NCBI GenBank assembly: GCA_031119395.1
Contig: JAVHYA010000044.1
Span: forward strand, 1-43,890
DNA from: Pseudomonadota bacterium
Lineage (GTDB): Bacteria; Pseudomonadota; Gammaproteobacteria; Burkholderiales; Burkholderiaceae_C
DNA length: 43,890 nucleotides
Reading direction: 5' to 3'
Numbering within the stretch: position 1 is the stretch's first letter; each line of letters opens with the position of its first letter. The position numbers were made by a program, and so were the translations under genes. The notes beneath the pieces were generated by a model. It had not been told where the DNA came from. It saw only the letters and a list, made by a program, of their open reading frames with translations, and searched no databases. Below, in pieces: positions 33,772 through 43,890 of this stretch.

Positions 33772-36700
33772 ATGCAACTCTCCCGCCGCCAGTTCATGAA
33801 AGTGACTGGCTCCACCCTGGCGGGCTCGAGTCTGGCACTGATGGGCTTCTCGCCGGCGACCGCGCTGGCCGAGGTGCGTCAGTACAAGCTCGCAGCCACC
33901 ACCGTGACACGCCAGACCTGCACCTACTGCTCGGTGGGTTGCGGCATCCTCATGTACTCCCTGGGCGACGGCGCCAAGAACGCCAAGTCCTCGGTGATCC
34001 ACGTCGAGGGCGACCCCGACCACCCGGTCAACCGCGGGACGCTGTGCCCCAAGGGCGCCAGCCTGCTGGACATCGTCAACAGCCCGAACCGGCTCCTGTA
34101 CCCCGAGTACCGCGCGCCCGGCTCCAACGAGTGGAAGCGCATGTCCTGGGGCGAGGCCCTGGACCGCATCGCCAAGCTCATGAAGGCCGACCGCGACGCG
34201 AACTTCATCGAGACCACGGCCGACGGCAAGCGCGTCAACCGCTGGACCTCCACCGGCATGCTGGCCGCCTCGGCCTCCAGCAACGAAGCCGGCTACATCA
34301 CCCACAAGGTCGCCCGCAGCTGGGGCCTTCTTCCTTTCGACAATCAAGCGCGTGTCTGACACGGCCCGACGGTGGCAGGTCTTGCCCCGACGTTTGGCCG
34401 TGGAGCGATGACGAACCATTGGGTCGACATCAAGAACGCGGATGTGATTCTGATCATGGGCGGCAATGCCGCCGAGGCGCACCCCTGCGGATTCAAGTGG
34501 GTGACGGAGGCGAAGGCGCACAACAAGGCGCACTTCATGGTGGTCGACCCGCGCTTCAACCGCTCGGCGTCGGTGGCCGACTTCTACGCGCCGATCCGCT
34601 CGGGCAGCGACATCGTCTTCCTCGGCGGGATCATCAATTACCTGCTGACGAACGACAAGATCCACCACGACTACGTGAAGGCGTACACCGACTTCACCTT
34701 CCTCGTGCGTGAGGACTTCAACTTCGACGAGGGCTATTTCTCCGGCTACAACGAAGAGAAGCGCATCTACGACAAGACCAGCTGGGACTACCAGATGGGC
34801 GAGGACGGTTTCGTCAAGACCGACCCCACCCTGCAGGACCCGCGCTGCGTCTTCCAGCTGCTCAAGAAGCACTACGCCAGCTACACGCCCGAGAAGGTCG
34901 AGAGCGCCTGCGGCACGCCCAAGGCCAAGTTCCTGCACGTGTGCGAGCAGTTCGCGTCCACGGCCGTGGCCGGCCGGGCGGCGACCATCATGTACGCGCT
35001 CGGCTGGACGCAGCACTCCATCGGTGCGCAGATCCTGCGCTGCGCCGCCATGGTCCAGCTGCTGTGCGGCAACATCGGCGTGGCCGGCGGCGGCATGAAC
35101 GCGCTGCGCGGCCACTCGAACATCCAGGGCCTCACCGACCTGGGGCTGCTGTCGGCCAGCCTGCCCGGCTACCTCACGCTCCCGCGCGAGGCCGAGCAGG
35201 ACTACCAGGCCTACATCACGGCCCGCACGCAGAAGCCCCTGCGCGCCAACCAGATGAGCTACTGGCAGAACTACCCCAAGTTCCACGTCAGCCTCATGAA
35301 GGCCTGGTACGGCCCGGCCGCCACGGCCGAGAACAACTGGGCCTACGACTGGCTGCCCAAGCTCGACAAGGAGTACGACATGCTCCAGATCTTCGAGCTC
35401 ATGAACGAGGGCAAGGTCAACGGCTACCTGGCCCAGGGCTTCAACCCGCTGGCCGCGCTGTCGAACAAGTCGCGCGTGCGCGACGGGCTGTCCAAGCTCA
35501 AGTTCCTGGTCATCATGGACCCGCTGGCCACGGAGACCTCGGAGTTCTGGAAGAACTACGGCGAGCACAACGACGTCGATCCCGCGAAGATCCAGACCGA
35601 GGTGTTCCGCCTGCCCACCACCTGCTTCGCCGAGGAAGAGGGCGCGGTCGTCAGTTCCTCGCGCGTGCTGCAGTGGCACTGGAAGGCCGCCGAGCCCCCG
35701 GGCGAGGCCTGGACCGACATCCGCATCATGTCGGGCCTGCACCTGCGCCTGAAGGAGCTCTACAACAAGCAGGGCGGCAGGTTCGGCGACCCGATCCAGA
35801 AGCTCTGGTGGCCCTACGCGCATGCGGCCGAGCCCACGCCGGCCGAGGTCGCCAAGGAATACAGCGGCCGCGCGCTGGTCGACCTGAAGGACCCGGCCGA
35901 CCCGACCAAGGTCACGCGCAAGGCGGGCGAGCAGCTCGCCGGCTTCGCCGAACTGAAGGACGACGGCAGCACCCTGTGCGGCTGCTGGATCTTCTCCGGC
36001 GCCTGGACGCAGGCGGGCAACCAGATGGGCCGGCGCGACAACTCCGACCCCACGGGCATCGGCAACACGCTCAACTGGGCCTGGGCCTGGCCGGCCAACC
36101 GGCGCGTGCTCTACAACCGCGCCTCGTGCGATCCGGCGGGCAACCCCTGGAACCCGAAGCGCCAGCTGGTCAAGTGGGGCGGCAGTGCCTGGGGCGGCGC
36201 CGACGTGCCCGACTTCGGCGCCACCCTGGCGCCCGAGACCGGTGCCGGCCCGTTCATCATGAACCCCGAGGGCGTGGCGCGCTTCTTCTCCCGCAAGGGG
36301 CTGAACGAGGGGCCGTTCCCGACCCACTACGAACCCTTCGACACGCCCCTGGGCTACAACCCCATGTACCCCAAGAACGCCAAGGCGACCAGTTCGCCCG
36401 CGGCGCGCGTGTTCAAGTCGGTGTGGGACACCTTCGGCAAAGCCGACGAGTTCCCGCACGTGGGCACCACCTACCGCCTGACGGAGCACTTCCACTACTG
36501 GACCAAGCACGCCCTGCTCAACGCGATCACGCAGCCCGAGCAGTTCGTCGAGATCGGCGAGGCGCTGGCGCAGAGCCTGGGCATCGCCAACGGCACCATG
36601 GTGAAGGTCAGCTCCAAGCGCGGCTACATCAAGGCGGTGGCCCTGGTCACCAAGCGGATCAAGCCGATGACCATCGAGGGCAAGACCGTGCACCACGTGG

Positions 36701-36837
36701 GCATCCCCATCCACTGGGGCTTCAAGGGCCTGACCAAGCCGGGCTTCCTGGCCAACACGCTCACGCCCTTCGTCGGCGACGGCAACACCAACACGCCCGA
36801 GTTCAAGACCTTCCTGGTCAAGGTGGAAAAGGTCTAG
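33772..36837 (+). CDS. fdnG: Selenocysteine formate dehydrogenase, major (alpha) subunit
   Basis: The 1021-codon gene is interrupted by an in-frame TGA at 34357-34359 (codon 196) that must be read as selenocysteine. Flanking residues [20 protein letters not shown] match the active site of FdnG/FdoG. The N-terminus has a twin-arginine signal (SRRQFMK, residues 4-10), so the subunit is exported folded through Tat. A 4Fe-4S site uses C50, C53, C57 and C92; the rest binds the bis-MGD molybdenum cofactor. It oxidises formate to CO2. AAGGG precedes ATG 33772. fdnH follows after 4 nt. fdnG and fdoG cannot be told apart from sequence alone. Confidence 0.97.
34357..34402 (+). promoter_or_regulatory. 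SECIS element directing UGA to selenocysteine
   Basis: It begins at the UGA codon. CACGGCC (34360-34366) can pair with GGCCGTG (34396-34402), and an inner stem GGCA (34374-34377)/TGCC (34383-34386) closes the loop GGTCT (34378-34382). The GGUCU loop and its distance from UGA match the E. coli fdhF/fdnG SECIS hairpins bound by SelB. Confidence 0.92.
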
Positions 36838-36841
36838 CGCC

Positions 36842-37807
36842 ATGTCCATGCAATCCCTCGACATCAAGCGCCGCTCCGCCACCACCACGCCCGCGCCCAG
36901 CCAGCGCGAGGCCTACGCGGGCGAGGTCGCCAAGCTCATCGACGTCTCCAAGTGCATCGGCTGCAAGGCCTGCCAGACGGCGTGCATGGAGTGGAACGAC
37001 CTGCGCGACGACGTGGGCGTCACCTCCGGCGTCTACGACAACCCGATGGACCTCACCGAGAACTCCTGGACCGTCATGCGGTTCACCGAGTACGAGAACG
37101 AGGAATCGGGCAACCTCGAGTGGCTGATCCGCAAGGACGGCTGCATGCACTGCGAGGACCCGGGCTGCCTCAAGGCCTGCCCCTCGCCGGGCGCCATCGT
37201 CCAGTACGCCAACGGCATCGTCGACTTCCATGAAGAGGCGTGCATCGGCTGCGGCTACTGCGTCACCGGCTGCCCGTTCAACGTGCCGCGCATCTCCAAG
37301 AAGGACAAGAAGGCCTACAAGTGCACCCTGTGCTCCGACCGCGTCGCGGTCGGCCAGGAGCCCGCCTGCGTCAAGACCTGCCCCACCGGCGCCATCATGT
37401 TCGGCACCAAGAAGGCGATGAAGGACCAGGCCGAGGAGCGCATCGAGGACCTGAAGGAACGCGGCTTCAAGCAGGCCGGCCTGTACGACCCGGCCGGCGT
37501 GGGCGGCACGCACGTCATGTACGTGCTGCACCATGCCGACAAGCCGGGCCTGTACCACGGCCTGCCCGCCGAGCCCACCATCAGCCCGATGGTCAGCCTC
37601 TGGAAGGGCGTCACCAAGCCGCTGGCGCTGGCGGGCATCGCGCTCACCGCCCTGGCCGGCTTCTTCCACTACACGCGCACCGGCCCCAACGAGGTGACGG
37701 AAGAGGAAGACATCGACGCCGAGGCCCATGCCCTCGCGCGCCGCGACGACGCCGGCGTGGACGCCACGGGCCATCAGAAGGAGGTGCGCCATGAGCAGCA
37801 AGGCTGA
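36842..37807 (+). CDS. fdnH: Formate dehydrogenase iron-sulfur (beta) subunit
   Basis: The 321-residue electron-transfer subunit carries four 4Fe-4S motifs. The first is C38-C41-C44-C48 ([11 protein letters not shown]); then [24 protein letters not shown] and CTLC ... CVKTC. A C-terminal transmembrane helix (about residues 258-280, [18 protein letters not shown]) anchors it to the membrane, as in FdnH. A longer acidic tail than in E. coli follows ([10 protein letters not shown]). It starts 4 nt after fdnG and overlaps fdnI by 17 nt. Confidence 0.96.
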   Translation: MSMQSLDIKRRSATTTPAPSQREAYAGEVAKLIDVSKCIGCKACQTACMEWNDLRDDVGVTSGVYDNPMDLTENSWTVMRFTEYENEESGNLEWLIRKDGCMHCEDPGCLKACPSPGAIVQYANGIVDFHEEACIGCGYCVTGCPFNVPRISKKDKKAYKCTLCSDRVAVGQEPACVKTCPTGAIMFGTKKAMKDQAEERIEDLKERGFKQAGLYDPAGVGGTHVMYVLHHADKPGLYHGLPAEPTISPMVSLWKGVTKPLALAGIALTALAGFFHYTRTGPNEVTEEEDIDAEAHALARRDDAGVDATGHQKEVRHEQQG

Positions 37808-38519
37808 CCGCCCCGTGCGGGACGACTTCGTCGTCGACAACCAGGGCCGCCCGGCCATCGAGCGCTACACGCCCAACGAGCGCAGCAACCACTGGCTCAC
37901 CGCCATCTGCTTCGTGCTGCTGGCGCTGTCGGGGCTGGCCCTGTTCCATCCGGCCATGTTCTGGCTGACGGCGCTGTTCGGCGGCGGGCCGTGGACGCGC
38001 ATCCTCCACCCCTTCATCGGCGTGGTGATGTTCGTGTCCTTCCTGGTCCTGGTGATCCGCTTCTGGCACCACAACTTCCTGCACGCCAACGACCGGCAGT
38101 GGATGAAGCAGATGGGCGACGTGCTCAACAACCGCGAGGAGCGCCTGCCCAAGGTGGGCCGCTACAACGCGGGCCAGAAGGTGCTGTTCTGGGTGCTGCT
38201 CGTCAGCATGGTCTGCCTGCTGCTCACCGGGCTGGTGATGTGGCGCGCGTACTTCAGCCACCTGTTCCCCATCGGCATCATCCGGCTGGCCTCGCTGCTG
38301 CACGCCTTCTTCGGCTTCGTCATCATCTGCTCCATCATCGTCCACATCTACGCGGCGATCTGGGTCAAGGGCTCCATCAAGGCCATGACGCAGGGCACCG
38401 TGAGCTATGCCTGGGCGCGCAAGCACCACACCGCCTGGTACGAGGAGGTGGTCGACCGCGAGCAGGGCCACGCCCGTCGCGCCGCCGAGCGGCGTGACCC
38501 CAGCGCGCCGGTGGCCTGA
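37791..38519 (+). CDS. fdnI: Formate dehydrogenase cytochrome b (gamma) subunit
   Basis: The 242-residue membrane subunit has four transmembrane helices ([75 protein letters not shown]). Conserved histidines (SNHW, RILHPF, LLHAF, VHIYAA) ligate two b hemes. It passes electrons from FdnH to quinone. ATG 37791 follows AAGGAGG within the end of fdnH. It is the last gene before a strong terminator. Confidence 0.95.
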   Translation: MSSKADRPVRDDFVVDNQGRPAIERYTPNERSNHWLTAICFVLLALSGLALFHPAMFWLTALFGGGPWTRILHPFIGVVMFVSFLVLVIRFWHHNFLHANDRQWMKQMGDVLNNREERLPKVGRYNAGQKVLFWVLLVSMVCLLLTGLVMWRAYFSHLFPIGIIRLASLLHAFFGFVIICSIIVHIYAAIWVKGSIKAMTQGTVSYAWARKHHTAWYEEVVDREQGHARRAAERRDPSAPVA

Positions 38520-38583
38520 CGGTCCACCCGGTGCCACGGGGCAGGGCGCTCGCATAGACTCGCCGCAGCCCCAAACGAAGCGC

Positions 38584-38616
38584 GAAGCGCCGGGCCACCC
38601 CCGGCGCTTCTTTTTT
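38584..38616 (+). terminator. Rho-independent terminator after fdnGHI
   Basis: A perfect 10-bp stem GAAGCGCCGG (38584-38593) / CCGGCGCTTC (38601-38610), extended by one inner G-C pair, is followed by TTTTTT. It is the strongest terminator in the window and separates fdnGHI from fdhE-selA. Confidence 0.95.
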
Positions 38617-38649
38617 GTACTTCTCTTGTGCAGTGCCTTGCGCCCCTCA

Positions 38650-38710
38650 CCGTTCGGGCTGAGCTTGTCGAAGCCCTGCGCGGCGCTTCGACCAGCTCAG
38701 CGTCAACGGG
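38650..38710. repeat. REP-like palindrome upstream of fdhE
   Basis: GGCTGAGCTTGTCGAAGC and GCTTCGACCAGCTCAGC form a near-perfect inverted repeat around a 10-nt centre, with outer CCGTT/AACGG arms. Elements with this GCTGAGCTTGTCGAAG core are dispersed in many beta- and gammaproteobacterial genomes. Only one copy is seen in this window. Confidence 0.75.
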
Positions 38711-38751
38711 CTGGAGATGGTGTTCGGCCCGCATCACAACCGTGAACCGCC

Positions 38752-39700
<949 letters not shown>

Positions 39701-39702
<2 letters not shown>

Positions 39703-39834
39703 ATGCGGACTTCCGTACGCGAAGGTCGCGAAGATTTCGCGAAAGTCGCAAAAGGGAAAGATGAAGGACTTCTGATGTTTCTGTCGCGTTCTTCGCGAAG
39801 CCTTTGCGTCCTTCGCGTACGGAGGTCCGGATTC
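39701..39834. repeat. Long imperfect inverted repeat covering the selA ribosome site
   Basis: The left arm from 39701 (GAATGCGGACTTCCGTACGC ...) and the reverse complement of the right arm from 39834 (GAATCCGGACCTCCGTACGC ...) match over about 50 nt with about 10 differences, several of which become G-U pairs in RNA. The arms contain repeated CGCGAAG units. The selA Shine-Dalgarno GGAGG (39821-39825) lies in the right arm opposite CTTCC (39710-39714). Confidence 0.85.
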
Positions 39835-39836
39835 CG

Positions 39837-41258
39837 ATGACCCTCCGCCTCCCGTCCGTCGACCGCGCCCTCGCCACGCCCGCCATGCAGGCGCTGGCCG
39901 ACCGCTACGGCCACAGTGCCGTCGCCGCCGCCCTGCGTGCCGAGTTCGACGCGCTGCGCCCGCAGGCCCTGGCGGGGCAACTGAGTGCCGAGGCCATCGC
40001 CGACGATGCGCTCGCCACGGCCTGCGAACGCCGCCTGGCCGCGCGCTTCGCCCCGCGCCTGAAGGCCGTGTTCAACCTCACCGGCACCGTGCTGCACACC
40101 AACCTCGGCCGCGCGCTGCTGCCCGACGAAGCCGTGCAATCGGTCATGCGCGCGCTCACCGCACCGGCCAACCTCGAGTTCGACCTGGCCACCGGCGGCC
40201 GCGGCGACCGCGACGACCTGGTCGACGAGGTGCTGTGCGAACTCACCGGCGCCGAGGCGGCCACGGTCGTCAACAACAACGCGGCGGCCGTGCTGCTCAC
40301 GCTGAGCGCGCTCGCCCCGCGCAAGGACGTCATCGTCTCGCGCGGCGAGCTGGTCGAGATCGGCGGCGCCTTCCGCATCCCCGACATCATGTCGCGCGCC
40401 GGCGCGCGGCTGGTCGAGGTCGGCACCACCAACCGCACCCACGCCAAGGACTACGCCGAGGCGATCACCGAGCGCACCGCGCTGCTGATGAAGGTGCACA
40501 CCAGCAACTACGCCGTCACCGGCTTCACCAAGAGCGTGCCCGAGGCCGAGGTGGCCGCCATCGCCCACGCGCGCAACCTGCCGCTGGCCGTGGACCTGGG
40601 CAGCGGCACGCTGGTCGACATGGCGCAATGGGGCCTGCCCAAGGAGCCCACCGTGCGCGACACCATCGCCGCAGGGGCCGACCTCGTCACCTTCAGCGGG
40701 GACAAGCTGCTGGGCGGCCCGCAGGCCGGCCTCATCGTCGGCCGCAAGGACCTGATCGCGAAGATCAAGAAGAACCCGCTCAAGCGCGCGCTGCGCGTCG
40801 GCAAGCTCACCCTGGCCGCGCTCGAGCCCGTGCTGCGCCTGTACCTCGCCCCCGAGCACCTGGCCGAGCGGCTGACCACGCTGCGCCTGTTCACCCGCTC
40901 GCGCGCGCAGATGCAGGCCCAGGCCGAGCGCCTGCTGCCCGCCGTGCAGCAGGCCGTGGCGCCCGACTTCGACGTCGCCGTGGCGCCCATGGCCAGCCAG
41001 ATCGGCAGCGGCGCGCTGCCCGTCGACACGCTGCCGAGTGCCGGCCTGCGCCTGACGCCGCGCGAGGCCAGGCGCGCCGGCCGCCAGCTCGCCCGGCTCG
41101 AAGCCGCGCTGCGCGGCCTGCCGCGGCCCGTGATCGGCCGCATCGCCGACCAGTCGCTGTGGCTGGACCTGCGCTGCCTCGAGGCCGGCGACGAGGCGGC
41201 GTTCGGCGATCAGCTGCCGGCGTTGCACCGTGCCCTGGCCGCTGAAGGCGCACGGTAG
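39837..41258 (+). CDS. selA: L-seryl-tRNA(Sec) selenium transferase
   Basis: The 473-residue PLP enzyme converts Ser-tRNA(Sec) to Sec-tRNA(Sec) with selenophosphate. Family segments are [18 protein letters not shown] (about 77-94), [24 protein letters not shown] and the PLP lysine in [18 protein letters not shown]. Length is typical (about 460-475). ATG 39837 is 11 nt after GGAGG, which lies inside the preceding inverted repeat. It serves the selenoprotein FdnG encoded upstream; selB follows 0.7 kb downstream. Confidence 0.97.
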   Translation: MTLRLPSVDRALATPAMQALADRYGHSAVAAALRAEFDALRPQALAGQLSAEAIADDALATACERRLAARFAPRLKAVFNLTGTVLHTNLGRALLPDEAVQSVMRALTAPANLEFDLATGGRGDRDDLVDEVLCELTGAEAATVVNNNAAAVLLTLSALAPRKDVIVSRGELVEIGGAFRIPDIMSRAGARLVEVGTTNRTHAKDYAEAITERTALLMKVHTSNYAVTGFTKSVPEAEVAAIAHARNLPLAVDLGSGTLVDMAQWGLPKEPTVRDTIAAGADLVTFSGDKLLGGPQAGLIVGRKDLIAKIKKNPLKRALRVGKLTLAALEPVLRLYLAPEHLAERLTTLRLFTRSRAQMQAQAERLLPAVQQAVAPDFDVAVAPMASQIGSGALPVDTLPSAGLRLTPREARRAGRQLARLEAALRGLPRPVIGRIADQSLWLDLRCLEAGDEAAFGDQLPALHRALAAEGAR

Positions 41259-41263
41259 GCATT

Positions 41264-41323
41264 CAAGCCAAATCGGCCTGCAGCGCCCGTCCGGCGGGTG
41301 CGAGCAGCTATGAAATCGATAGC
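41264..41323 (-). repeat. Interspersed three-hairpin repeat, copy F
   Basis: Read on the minus strand it starts GCTATCGATTTCATAGCTGC and continues with ACGGGCGCTGCAGGCCGATT and TGGCTTGAAT. It lies immediately after the selA stop, in the gap before the convergent 98-aa gene. Confidence 0.8.
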
Positions 41324-41431
41324 GGCTGGGCCGCCAGGCCGTCTTCCGGCCCCTGAGGCACGCCAGCCGCCACTGGGCCCGTTCATCGTGCATCCCCGAA
41401 CGGCTGTTGCGAGCCTTGGCGTGCCGACGCG

Positions 41432-41728
41432 CTACTTGCCTGCCTCGGCGCCTGCGGCGGGCGTTGCCGCCGCGGCCGGCGCCGCCTGCTGCTGTTGCTG
41501 CGCCTTCTCCTTCTTCGCCGCCTCGTGGTGCCCGATCGCGCAGCCGGCCGCGGCGCCGAGCACGCCGTGCTTGCCGGCCACGTGGCCCGCCACGCCGCCC
41601 ACCGCGGCGCCCTTGATGCAGCCCTTGGCCTGCGCCGCCGGCGCAAAGGCCAGCAGGCCGCCCAGCGCCATGCCGGCGGCGGCCAGCTTCCAACCCGTCG
41701 ATGCCGAAGAACGTGTGCCGAATGCCAT
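41432..41728 (-). CDS. Small exported glycine-rich protein
   Basis: The 98-residue precursor has a signal peptide (residues 1-34, with LAAAGMALGGLLAFAPAAQA before the cut). A short glycine-rich core follows, KGCIKGAAVGGVAGHVAGKH then GVLGAAAGCAIGHHEAAKK, resembling glycine-zipper proteins with two cysteines. It ends in a Gln/Ala/Pro low-complexity tail. AAGGAGT precedes the ATG at a good distance. It interrupts the sel genes on the opposite strand. The function is unknown. Confidence 0.75.
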   Translation of the reverse strand: MAFGTRSSASTGWKLAAAGMALGGLLAFAPAAQAKGCIKGAAVGGVAGHVAGKHGVLGAAAGCAIGHHEAAKKEKAQQQQQAAPAAAATPAAGAEAGK

Positions 41729-41971
41729 GGGTGTGACTCCTTGAATGCCATGCCGGCCGCCCGGTGCGGCCGTGTGCCAGCAAGGTAGGCCGCCGCACCT
41801 TCGGCCAAGCTGACCGCGTGCTGGCGTCGACAGCCCTTCGCGGCGCCTGCCTACAGGCCCGGGTTGCGCCGGCCACCGCCGCCGCCCCGAGCACAATCCG
41901 GCCATGCGCCGCGCCCCTTCGACCTCGCCCCTCCGCACACCCGCCGTGATGCACCGCGCTGGAGGCGCCGC

Positions 41972-43890
41972 ATGATCCTCGGCACCGCCGGCCACATCGA
42001 CCATGGCAAGACCACGCTGGTGCGCGCCCTCACCGGCGTCGACACCGACCGGCTGAAGGAAGAAAAGGCGCGCGGCATCTCCATCGAGCTCGGCTACGCC
42101 TACACGCCCGTGCCGGCCGCACCCGGCGACGCATCGGCCGCCGCGCCCGGCGACGACCCGTCCCAGGTGCTCGGCATCATCGACGTGCCCGGCCACGAGC
42201 GCTTCGTCCATACCATGGCCGCCGGCGCCTCGGGCATCGACCACGCCCTGCTGGTCGTGGCCGCCGACGACGGCGTCATGCCGCAGACGCGCGAGCACCT
42301 TGCCATCGTCGAACTCTTCGGCATCGGCGAAGGCACCGTGGCCCTGACCAAATGCGACCGCGTCGATGCCGCCCGCATCGCTGCCGTCAAGGCCGAGATC
42401 GCCGCGCTGCTGGCCGGCACCCCGCTGGCCGGCGCCCCGGTCTTCGAAACCGCCGTCGCGCCCGGCCAGGAAGGCCAGGCGCAAGGCATCGACGCCCTGC
42501 GCGATCACCTCTTCGCCATCGCCCGCCGCCAGCACGCCCGCCGCCAGGACGGCCTGTTCCGCCTGGCGGTCGACCGCGTCTTCACCCTCGCGGGCCACGG
42601 CACCGTCGTCACCGGCACCGTCTTCGGCGGCGCCGTGCTGGCCGGCGACACGGTCGCGCACTTCGGCGCGGGCTCGGGCGACGGCCGGGCGCCCCCGCGT
42701 GCCGTGCGCGTGCGCAGCCTGCATGCGCAGAACCGCGCGGCCGAACAGGGCGCGGCCGGGCAGCGCGTCGCGCTCAACCTGGCCGGTGTGGACAAGAGCG
42801 ACATCGCCCGGGGCGACTGGATCGCCGACGCGCGCGTGCTGCAGGCCACGCAGCGCATCGACGTGCGCGTGCGCCTGCTGGGCGGTGCGCCGCCCCTTGC
42901 CGCGTGGACGCCGCTGCACGTGCACCTGGGCGCCACGCACCGCCTGGCCCATGCCGTGCCGCTGGAAGGCGACACCGTGGCGGCGGCCGGGGACGGCGCC
43001 GGTGCCGCGGCCGCCCGTGCCGGCGCGCGCGTGCAACTCGTCTTCGACCAGCCCGTCTTCGTCGTGCCCGGCGACCGCTTCATCCTGCGCAACGCCCAGG
43101 GCACGCGCACCGTGGGCGGCGGCGTCGTGCTCGACCCGCAGGCGCCCGAGCGCCGCCGCCGCAGCGCGGAGCGCATGCAGTGGCTCGATGCGATGGAAGC
43201 GCTCGTCGGCGCGGGCGACCGCAAGGGTGGCGACGCCCGCCCGCTGCTCGCCGTGGCGCCGGCCGGCCTCACGCGCAGCGTTCTGACGCGGCTGCTGGGC
43301 CGCCTGCCCGACCCCGACTGGGCCGGCGCCGACGCGCCCGCCTTTGCCCTCGGCCAGCCCGGCCCGCTCGCCGGTTCGGCGCTCGGCGCCCCGGGCATGG
43401 GCGGCCACGCCGACGTGCTCTGGCTGTCGCCCGCCGTGTGGGCGCAGGTGCAGGCCCGGATCGTCGGCGCGCTGGAGCGCCACCACGCCCGCGCGCCCGA
43501 CGAGCCCGGCCTCAACAGCGCACGCCTGCAGCGCATGGCCTTCCCCGCCCAATCGGCGTTTGCTGCGCTGCCGGGCTGGTCGTCCTGGCTTCAGAAGCTG
43601 GTGGCCGAAGGCACCGTCAACCGCAGCGGCCAGTGGCTGCACCTGCCCGGCCACAGCGTCAGCCTGAGCGAGGACGAAAGCGCGATGGCCGCCCAGCTCA
43701 TGCCTTTGCTGCTCGCGGGCGGCAACGACCCGCCCTGGGTGCGCGACCTGGCCAAGGCCATCGGCGCGCGCGAAGACGCCGTGCGCGAGCTGCTGCGCAA
43801 GCAGGCGCGGCTGGGCGCGCTGTACCAGGTGGTGAAGGACCTGTTCTACCCGGCAGAGCGCATCGCCGAGCTCGCCGCCACCTTCGCGGG
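41972..43890 (+). CDS. selB: Selenocysteine-specific elongation factor SelB (3' end outside window)
   Basis: The frame is open from ATG 41972 to the last base (639 codons); the stop lies beyond the window. The GTPase has GHIDHGKT (residues 7-14), DVPGHERF (G3) and LTKCD (G4, Thr for the EF-Tu Asn, as SelB often has). EF-Tu-like domains 2 and 3 follow, then winged helices that bind the SECIS loop, starting around residue 430. An Ala/Pro/Gly/Asp-rich insertion (about residues 48-68) separates G2 and G3. GGAGG precedes the ATG. SelB delivers Sec-tRNA to the fdnG UGA. Confidence 0.96.
   Translation, partial: MILGTAGHIDHGKTTLVRALTGVDTDRLKEEKARGISIELGYAYTPVPAAPGDASAAAPGDDPSQVLGIIDVPGHERFVHTMAAGASGIDHALLVVAADDGVMPQTREHLAIVELFGIGEGTVALTKCDRVDAARIAAVKAEIAALLAGTPLAGAPVFETAVAPGQEGQAQGIDALRDHLFAIARRQHARRQDGLFRLAVDRVFTLAGHGTVVTGTVFGGAVLAGDTVAHFGAGSGDGRAPPRAVRVRSLHAQNRAAEQGAAGQRVALNLAGVDKSDIARGDWIADARVLQATQRIDVRVRLLGGAPPLAAWTPLHVHLGATHRLAHAVPLEGDTVAAAGDGAGAAAARAGARVQLVFDQPVFVVPGDRFILRNAQGTRTVGGGVVLDPQAPERRRRSAERMQWLDAMEALVGAGDRKGGDARPLLAVAPAGLTRSVLTRLLGRLPDPDWAGADAPAFALGQPGPLAGSALGAPGMGGHADVLWLSPAVWAQVQARIVGALERHHARAPDEPGLNSARLQRMAFPAQSAFAALPGWSSWLQKLVAEGTVNRSGQWLHLPGHSVSLSEDESAMAAQLMPLLLAGGNDPPWVRDLAKAIGAREDAVRELLRKQARLGALYQVVKDLFYPAERIAELAATFA

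Noticed and set aside
34357-34371. fdnG as a pseudogene or frameshift because of the TGA at 34357
   Set aside because: The frame continues in register on both sides, residues around the TGA match the selenocysteine site of FdnG, a SECIS hairpin follows, and selA/selB are nearby.
33724-36888. Long minus-strand open frame across fdnG
   Set aside because: It is a shadow of the fdnG coding strand, low complexity in Val/Gly/Arg/Ala, with no start context or motif.
41298-41744. Plus-strand open frame opposite the small glycine-rich protein
   Set aside because: The minus-strand frame has a signal peptide and a good ribosome site; the plus-strand product is Ala/Pro/Cys low complexity without either.

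Overview
The window is GC-rich (roughly 70% by eye), densely coding DNA from a betaproteobacterium, most likely a member of Comamonadaceae close to Variovorax. This rests on protein character, on gene orders typical of Burkholderiales (ubiE-Tim44-ubiJ-ubiB; fmdB-DUF502-aspS-nudB; gpmA-ctpA-moeB facing rhodanese-grxC-secB-gpsA; DUF3460-scpA), and on a ~65-bp intergenic repeat that I associate with this family. I see no prophage, integrase, transposase, CRISPR array, rRNA or tRNA gene; base composition looks even throughout. This is a chromosomal housekeeping region with some accessory genes.

Layout. 1-3.7 kb: the 3' part of a large fused flavin/iron-sulfur oxidoreductase, then a HIT protein. 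3.7-8.4 kb: ubiquinone block (DUF971, ubiE, Tim44-like protein, ubiJ, ubiB). 8.4-9.9 kb: sodium/solute symporter. 10-14.3 kb: fmdB-type zinc ribbon, DUF502 membrane protein, aspS, nudB and an endonuclease/phosphatase-family enzyme. 14.3-17.3 kb: folE, a BLUF blue-light sensor, a DMT exporter and a DUF429 protein. 17.4-23.4 kb: a stress-type cluster. It has csbD and a BON lipoprotein on +, a convergent five-gene minus-strand operon (DUF1328, DUF883/YqjD-like, holin-family/YqjE-like, a YqjK-positioned protein, ferritin-like), a divergent histidine kinase/NarL-type regulator pair, a receiver-only regulator and a 53-aa exported or membrane peptide. 23.4-25.5 kb: AsmA-family protein. 25.6-31.1 kb: moeB, ctpA, gpmA (minus) and rhodanese, grxC, secB, gpsA (plus). 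31.2-33.6 kb: a lectin-like lipoprotein, scpA, DUF3460 and a BamE-like lipoprotein.

33.7 kb to the end is a formate/selenium locus. fdnG is read through an in-frame UGA (selenocysteine 196) that is followed at once by a bacterial SECIS hairpin with a GGUCU loop. It continues with fdnH, fdnI, a strong terminator, fdhE, selA and selB (cut by the window end). The locus therefore holds the enzyme that needs selenocysteine, its maturation factor, and two of the four components that insert the residue; selC (tRNA-Sec) and selD are not visible and must lie elsewhere.

Points most worth a second look: (1) a ~50-bp imperfect inverted repeat fills the fdhE-selA gap and pairs the selA Shine-Dalgarno, suggesting that fdhE translation may gate SelA synthesis; (2) six copies of a three-hairpin intergenic repeat; (3) a TCCTAC box shared by four promoter regions of the stress/two-component cluster, three of them with a TA-N3-T element 51-52 nt downstream; (4) an apparently leaderless ubiJ; (5) a 20-codon minicistron bridging nudB and its neighbour through two ATGA overlaps. 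All calls come from reading sequence; no database search was possible.
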